From: Brevibacillus invocatus
GTDB lineage: Bacteria; Bacillota; Bacilli; Brevibacillales; Brevibacillaceae
DNA: 64,000 nucleotides
Assembly: GCF_003710915.1 (NCBI RefSeq)
Contig: NZ_RHHR01000026.1
Location: forward strand, 1 to 64,000
Reading direction: 5' to 3'
In this document: positions 58,905 through 64,000 of the stretch, piece after piece
Layout: the number at the start of each line of letters is the position of its first letter
Position numbering within the stretch: position 1 is the first letter of the stretch
Position numbers and translations under genes: made by a program
The notes under the pieces: model-generated
What the model was told of the DNA's origin: nothing
Database searches by the model: none
What the model saw: the letters and a program-made list of their open reading frames with translations, nothing else

Positions 58905-59744
58905 TTATGCTTTTTTTGCTTTATGGTGTCCTGCTTCATTAATAGTGAAATAGCTTCCTCCATACAGGTACAGAGCCATGTTGTCCTTCATTCCCGCCAT
59001 TCTCGCAAAGAATGGCCGCTCCCCTTTCGTTTCCAGAGCTTGCTTGGTTAGGCCCATTCCCTTCGGCTGGCACAAGGTCACATTCCCGCCAGAGAGTGTG
59101 AACGTTTGGCAATCAGCTGCTATTTGCCCGTCGGCGTAGGAAGCGCCTGCCTTCCACCCAAACCAGCGCTCCCATAGCTGTACCGTTTCTTCCAGATGAC
59201 GGACAGCGTACCCGACCTCCAACAGTCTTTCGGCACCATTGGAATGCTCCGCAATGATTCCTCTCGATTGCAAATCGTGTAGACGCTCCTCGTCGCTTTG
59301 TTCCCATTGGATAAAAAAAGGCAGACGCAATCGACTGTCAGGATCTTTTGCAAACAGCATGCGCCAGGCGATTCTGGTTCCGTCTTCTCTCATACGACTT
59401 CCCGGCAAGGGTCCAATGACCTCCAGCCCCAGCACGCGAAAACGGTCTGCCCATTGTTCTATTTCGCTCGTGCGTATCGCGATTTGTCCCATTCCTTCAC
59501 CCAAGGCATTTTCTTGGACGAGTTGAACAATCAAGGGATTGTCACATTGAACGGCGATCTCAGCGTCCTGAACAGCCAAAAATTCCATATACGAGAGTCC
59601 AAAGTAACAGACACTGTTCCACGTCCCCCAATGCGTATGACGCCCACCCGGCATCGTGTGAAAGCCTGCCTGACGAAAAGCGGACGTCGCTTCTTCAGGT
59701 GCGCGATGTAGAAAATGTACCAAGTGATCAAATGCAGCATGCAT
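58905..59744 (-). CDS. VOC family protein, glyoxalase-3-like
   Basis: 279 residues with two VOC modules. N-terminal module: FDHLVHFLHRAPEEATSAFRQAGFHTMPGGRHTHWGTWNSVCYFGLSYMEFLAVQ, typical of Glyoxalase_3 (PF13468). Second module: LEVGYAVRHLEETVQLWERWFG and FTLSGGNVTLCQPKGMG. Cytoplasmic; substrate unknown. Divergent from the capA-like gene. Confidence 0.85.
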   Translation of the reverse strand: MHAAFDHLVHFLHRAPEEATSAFRQAGFHTMPGGRHTHWGTWNSVCYFGLSYMEFLAVQDAEIAVQCDNPLIVQLVQENALGEGMGQIAIRTSEIEQWADRFRVLGLEVIGPLPGSRMREDGTRIAWRMLFAKDPDSRLRLPFFIQWEQSDEERLHDLQSRGIIAEHSNGAERLLEVGYAVRHLEETVQLWERWFGWKAGASYADGQIAADCQTFTLSGGNVTLCQPKGMGLTKQALETKGERPFFARMAGMKDNMALYLYGGSYFTINEAGHHKAKKA

Positions 59745-59807
59745 CTTTTTGCACCTCTTTTACTATCATGTATAGGTTGACTGAACTGGCTCCACGCCCT
59801 GCACTTT

Positions 59808-59816
59808 TGTTATAAT
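59808..59816 (+). promoter_or_regulatory. Extended -10 promoter of the CapA-type gene
   Basis: TGTTATAAT (TGn plus perfect TATAAT); no strong -35 at 17 bases. Confidence 0.55.
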
Positions 59817-59861
59817 GAATGGATGTTTCCATATCAATCAGAGAGTTCAAGGGAGGGTGGA

Positions 59862-61028
59862 ATGAATCAGACGCGGACACACCGGGTAAAAACACAGCGC
59901 AGAAAAAAACGGAAAATGTGGATCAGGGCAACTGTGCAAACGTTTCTTTTCTGTTTGTTAGCCGTACTTGCAATCGGCGTGTATCAGTTTGCAAACTCCT
60001 TTTCATCTGATTCAGGCTCAGACAGCAGATTTCCCCTGACGCAGCCTGACAACCAACATACAGAGCAGGAGCCGCACCAGGAGCCCCATATACATCTCAC
60101 ATTCGCCGGCGATGTCATCATGGCAGGAAATGTAGAGAAGATGTTGATCGAAAAAGGCTATGATTACCCTTATACGGAGCTAAAAGATCTGTTCTTGCAA
60201 GACGATTACACCATCGCGAATCTGGAAACTCCCGTAACCACTCGCGGAACCCCGCCAATCAACAAAGCGTTTGTCTACAAGTCGCCTCCCGCAGCACTTC
60301 CCGCTCTCAAGGCTGCCGGAATCGATGCAGTCAATCTTGCGAATAATCACTCGATGGATCAAGGCGTCGAAGGTCTGCTCGACACCTTTGCCTCATTGGA
60401 TGAGAACCAGATCGAATACGTGGGAGCGGGAGTCGATAGCGCTCGCGCCTATGCTCCGGTATACGTTGAAAAAAACGGCATCCGAGTCGCGATCTTCGGA
60501 TTTAGCCGCGTTATTCCGGAGGTCAGCTGGTATGCGGGCAAAAACAAACCAGGTGTCGCAGCTACTTACGATCCTACGCAGGCGATACAAGCGATCCAGG
60601 AAGCGCGTCCGAAGGCGGATCTGATCGTGGTCATCCCTCACTGGGGCGAGGAGAGAAAAGACTTTCCTCTCGATAATCAGAAAGAACTGGCACGTGCTTA
60701 CATAGACGCTGGCGCCGACCTGATCGTAGGCGGTCACCCTCATGTCATTCAAGGACTGGAGCAGTACAAGGATAAATGGATCGCCTATAGCCTCGGCAAT
60801 TTCATATTCACCCGCTCCACGGAACCCCGAACGTGGGAAAGCATTGCCCTTCAAGCGAGCTGTACCAAAACGGGCAAATGCGAGCTTAGGGCCATTCCGT
60901 TTCATGCCGAGCTTGCACGTGCCGTACCCATGAATGAAGCGGATGGAGCTGCTCTGTTAAACCGTCTGCAATCGATATCTACGGATGTGCAGATCGATGC
61001 TGATGGCAACATTTCCAATGTGAAATAA
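59862..61028 (+). CDS. CapA/PgsA-type metallophosphatase-like protein
   Basis: 388 residues from ATG 59862 (AAGGGAGGGTGG upstream). A basic N-terminus (RRKKRKMWIRA) and one hydrophobic helix (TFLFCLLAVLAIGVYQF) anchor it; residues ~85-330 form the PGA_cap domain: LTFAGDVIMAGNVEKML, IANLETPVTTRG, AVNLANNHSMDQGVEGL, VVIPHWGEE, GGHPHVIQGLE, SLGNFIF, with Asp, Asn and His metal ligands. CapA/PgsA works with CapB and CapC in poly-gamma-glutamate export, but neither is present. As an orphan its role is uncertain. Confidence 0.87.
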   Translation: MNQTRTHRVKTQRRKKRKMWIRATVQTFLFCLLAVLAIGVYQFANSFSSDSGSDSRFPLTQPDNQHTEQEPHQEPHIHLTFAGDVIMAGNVEKMLIEKGYDYPYTELKDLFLQDDYTIANLETPVTTRGTPPINKAFVYKSPPAALPALKAAGIDAVNLANNHSMDQGVEGLLDTFASLDENQIEYVGAGVDSARAYAPVYVEKNGIRVAIFGFSRVIPEVSWYAGKNKPGVAATYDPTQAIQAIQEARPKADLIVVIPHWGEERKDFPLDNQKELARAYIDAGADLIVGGHPHVIQGLEQYKDKWIAYSLGNFIFTRSTEPRTWESIALQASCTKTGKCELRAIPFHAELARAVPMNEADGAALLNRLQSISTDVQIDADGNISNVK

Positions 61029-61040
61029 ATCGAAAATCTC

Positions 61041-61077
61041 GCCAAACCCACTGAGATGCATAGAGGGTTTGGCTTTT

Positions 61078-61079
<2 letters not shown>
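61041..61079 (+). terminator. Terminator after the CapA-type gene
   Basis: GCCAAACCC and GGGTTTGGC (perfect 9 bp), then TTTTTT. It overlaps the stop codon region of glpK on the other strand. Confidence 0.88.
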
Positions 61080-62607
<1,528 letters not shown>

Positions 62608-62700
62608 CTAATGAACCCGTGTTGAAAAATACGGTTCTCTACCTACTTATTTGTGATCGGGTAATTGATCCCTCTTTTTTAAACATGCTCAATCAAGCAG

Positions 62701-62745
62701 AAAAGGCATCGCCAACAATCGTGTCAAGATCGTCAATCATGCCTT
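62701..62745 (-). terminator. Possible terminator of the cyclase-family gene
   Basis: On minus AAGGCAT and ATGCCTT arms across a 29-base loop, followed by TTCTGC. The loop contains TTGACA. Confidence 0.45.
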
Positions 62746-62775
62746 CTTACGTCCAGCGTCTGGCTGAACATCTAT

Positions 62776-63405
62776 CTACGAATCAGTAACTGCCAAGCCT
62801 TCAAAGAGCAATACCCGTGCAGGAGCCGCATCTGTTCCCAGCAGCTTCAACGGTGCCGCCACCAGAAAATACTCGCCTTGCTCGACCTCCTGCAAGCGCA
62901 GTCCCTCAATCACGATGATCTCAGCAGCGAACAGCGTCTTATGTGTGGGATGCCCTTCCTGGCTGCGTTCAATTCCGAGCGCATCCGTACCTACCCCGCG
63001 AACACCCAAAGAAGCAAGGTACTCTGCACCGTCATGGGCTAAGTACACAAATTCGAACGAGAATTCCTCCGAGAACGAATTTTTCGTTTTGAATAGCAAA
63101 AAATCGCCCTTTTCAATAGCGAACCGCTCGAGATCAGCTTGAGTGATCCTGTCGTCAACGTCTGTCAAGTCCAGCACCTTGCAGGCGCCTACCAGCTTTT
63201 CCAGTGGAATCGTCTCAAATGTCTCCCCATCTACGACCATATGCAATGGAGCATCGACGTGAGTACCCGTATGTACATCCAGCTCGATCCGAGATTCGGT
63301 CACATACCCGTTCGTCTGCGGTCTGATCTTGGGCTGCTTCTCCGGTTTATTCTTATACACCGTCATGCCTTCAAAAATCGCACCAGTGACATCATACATT
63401 CTCAC
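62776..63405 (-). CDS. Cyclase family protein (kynurenine formamidase-like)
   Basis: 209 residues from GTG 63405 (AGGAGG 8 bases upstream). The metal-binding motif HTGTHVDAPLH (about residues 46-56) is the Cyclase/KynB signature; other conserved parts are VLDLTDVDD, GDFLLFKTKNS, GVRGVGTDALGIE and HKTLFAAEIIVIEGL. Members hydrolyse formylkynurenine or amide bonds in metabolites. No kynureninase gene is nearby. It lies 31 bases after the oxidoreductase gene on the same strand. Confidence 0.88.
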   Translation of the reverse strand: MRMYDVTGAIFEGMTVYKNKPEKQPKIRPQTNGYVTESRIELDVHTGTHVDAPLHMVVDGETFETIPLEKLVGACKVLDLTDVDDRITQADLERFAIEKGDFLLFKTKNSFSEEFSFEFVYLAHDGAEYLASLGVRGVGTDALGIERSQEGHPTHKTLFAAEIIVIEGLRLQEVEQGEYFLVAAPLKLLGTDAAPARVLLFEGLAVTDS

Positions 63406-63436
63406 TTGCCATACCTCCTGTTATTCGTCGCTCTGT

Positions 63437-64000
63437 TCATGAATCACGTGACTGATCGGCAGGAAAGCAAAGACCGATCTGTTTTCGCGCTTCGTCCATG
63501 ATCTCCATCGCAATCATGGAATGAAGGTGAGAATTCGTAGGTGATTCCCGTTTCCCTGCTTGGCACAGTTCCATGAAGGCACGGATTTCATAATGCATGA
63601 TCTGAGGCGTTTGTGGCACGGACAGATCTTCAACACGTCCGTCCCGATAGCGGATCTCTACCTTTTGCGGACGGTTGATTTTATCGATGATCATGGTGGC
63701 GTCCTCGCCCTGGATTTCGGCAGGCAAATAGGAGGTGGTTATTTTGGAGAACATGACTTGCGCTTCACAATCAGGATATCGCAGCAAGATGCTCCCCTGC
63801 CCGTCGACACCAGACTCAAGCAGGATGGCTTCTGCCTGGATACGCTCGGGCTTTCCCATCAATACGACGAGCGGATAAATACAGTAGATGCCAATATCCA
63901 TCAAGGCACCATTCGAAAACTGTGGATCGAAGGCATTCGACATTTGACCTTCCTTGTACGCATCATAGCGGGAGGAATACTGGCAATTGCTGGCGAAGTA
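63437..64000 (-). CDS. Gfo/Idh/MocA family oxidoreductase, C-terminal part (cut by window)
   Basis: 188 codons are visible and the frame runs to the window end, so the start and the NAD(P)-binding Rossmann domain are beyond 64000. The visible part is the typical C-terminal domain: YDAYKEGQMSNAFDPQFSNGALMDIGIYCIYPLVVLMGKPE, where GGALMDIG-Y-C/P-like residues (GALMDIGIY) are a family signature, then beta-sheet strands and a final helix. Likely a sugar or inositol dehydrogenase; the exact substrate is unknown. Confidence 0.85.
   Translation of the reverse strand, partial: YFASNCQYSSRYDAYKEGQMSNAFDPQFSNGALMDIGIYCIYPLVVLMGKPERIQAEAILLESGVDGQGSILLRYPDCEAQVMFSKITTSYLPAEIQGEDATMIIDKINRPQKVEIRYRDGRVEDLSVPQTPQIMHYEIRAFMELCQAGKRESPTNSHLHSMIAMEIMDEARKQIGLCFPADQSRDS

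Noticed and set aside
62695-62740. 15-codon frame inside the hairpin upstream of glpK
   Set aside because: Lies within the stem-loop, weak ribosome site, no sequence resemblance to a known leader peptide.

Overview
The window reads as chromosomal DNA of an endospore-forming Firmicute of the Bacillales, most likely Brevibacillus or a close relative. This rests on GGAGG-type ribosome sites with many GTG/TTG starts, a gene order in the middle that matches the Bacillus subtilis yloA-recG region, and many sporulation genes (spoVM, a cotS/cotSA pair, pdaA, a Gmad2 lipoprotein). Genus assignment is inference. No rRNA, tRNA, insertion sequence, prophage or CRISPR array was seen.

Layout. 1-9300: a LysE-type exporter, a Pro-rich protein, the cotS-cotSA spore-coat operon with an unusual long basic tail on CotS, an extremely acidic small protein, pdaA, aspA, a Gmad2 lipoprotein and a wrecked alpha/beta hydrolase carrying a perfect 187-bp tandem duplication. 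9360-20100: accessory genes: a PTS EIIC-like membrane protein with an extra N-terminal domain, two small proteins, an internally deleted ywaF-type pseudogene, a LysR/EamA divergent pair, an amidohydrolase, a NucB-type nuclease, a protein with an eCIS-cargo-like motif, and a three-gene Y-family polymerase/YolD cassette behind two LexA-type boxes. 20200-47670: almost entirely minus strand, the conserved housekeeping block: recG, sdaAA-sdaAB, fakB-like degV, fakA, yloU, (rpmB on plus), spoVM, thiT, a polar amino-acid ABC transporter, rpe, rsgA, prkC, prpC, rlmN, rsmB, fmt, def, priA, coaBC, rpoZ, gmk, remA, yicC. Promoters and terminators divide it into about eight transcription units. 47900-64000: rqcH, a DUF2512 protein, a Gln-rich protein, a probable 6S RNA gene, an enoyl-CoA hydratase/CoA-transferase pair, small membrane and Cys-rich proteins, a GntR-type regulator divergent from yjzC, a DUF309 protein, a CPBP protease-like protein, an MFS exporter, ccdC, a VOC protein, a CapA-type protein, glpK, a cyclase-family hydrolase and a partial Gfo/Idh/MocA oxidoreductase cut by the window edge.

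How parts work together. The housekeeping block couples ribosome biogenesis and quality control (rsgA, rlmN, rsmB, fmt, def, rpmB, rqcH), the PrkC/PrpC kinase-phosphatase switch, CoA synthesis (coaBC), nucleotide supply (gmk), serine breakdown (sdaA) and exogenous fatty acid use (fakA/fakB). Notable small genes below the usual size cut-off were read directly: spoVM (27 aa), a CxxC-CxxC protein (42 aa) and yjzC (56 aa). The most uncertain but interesting items are the eCIS-like cargo protein, the 6S RNA call, the SOS cassette's middle gene, and the low-complexity coat-like proteins.
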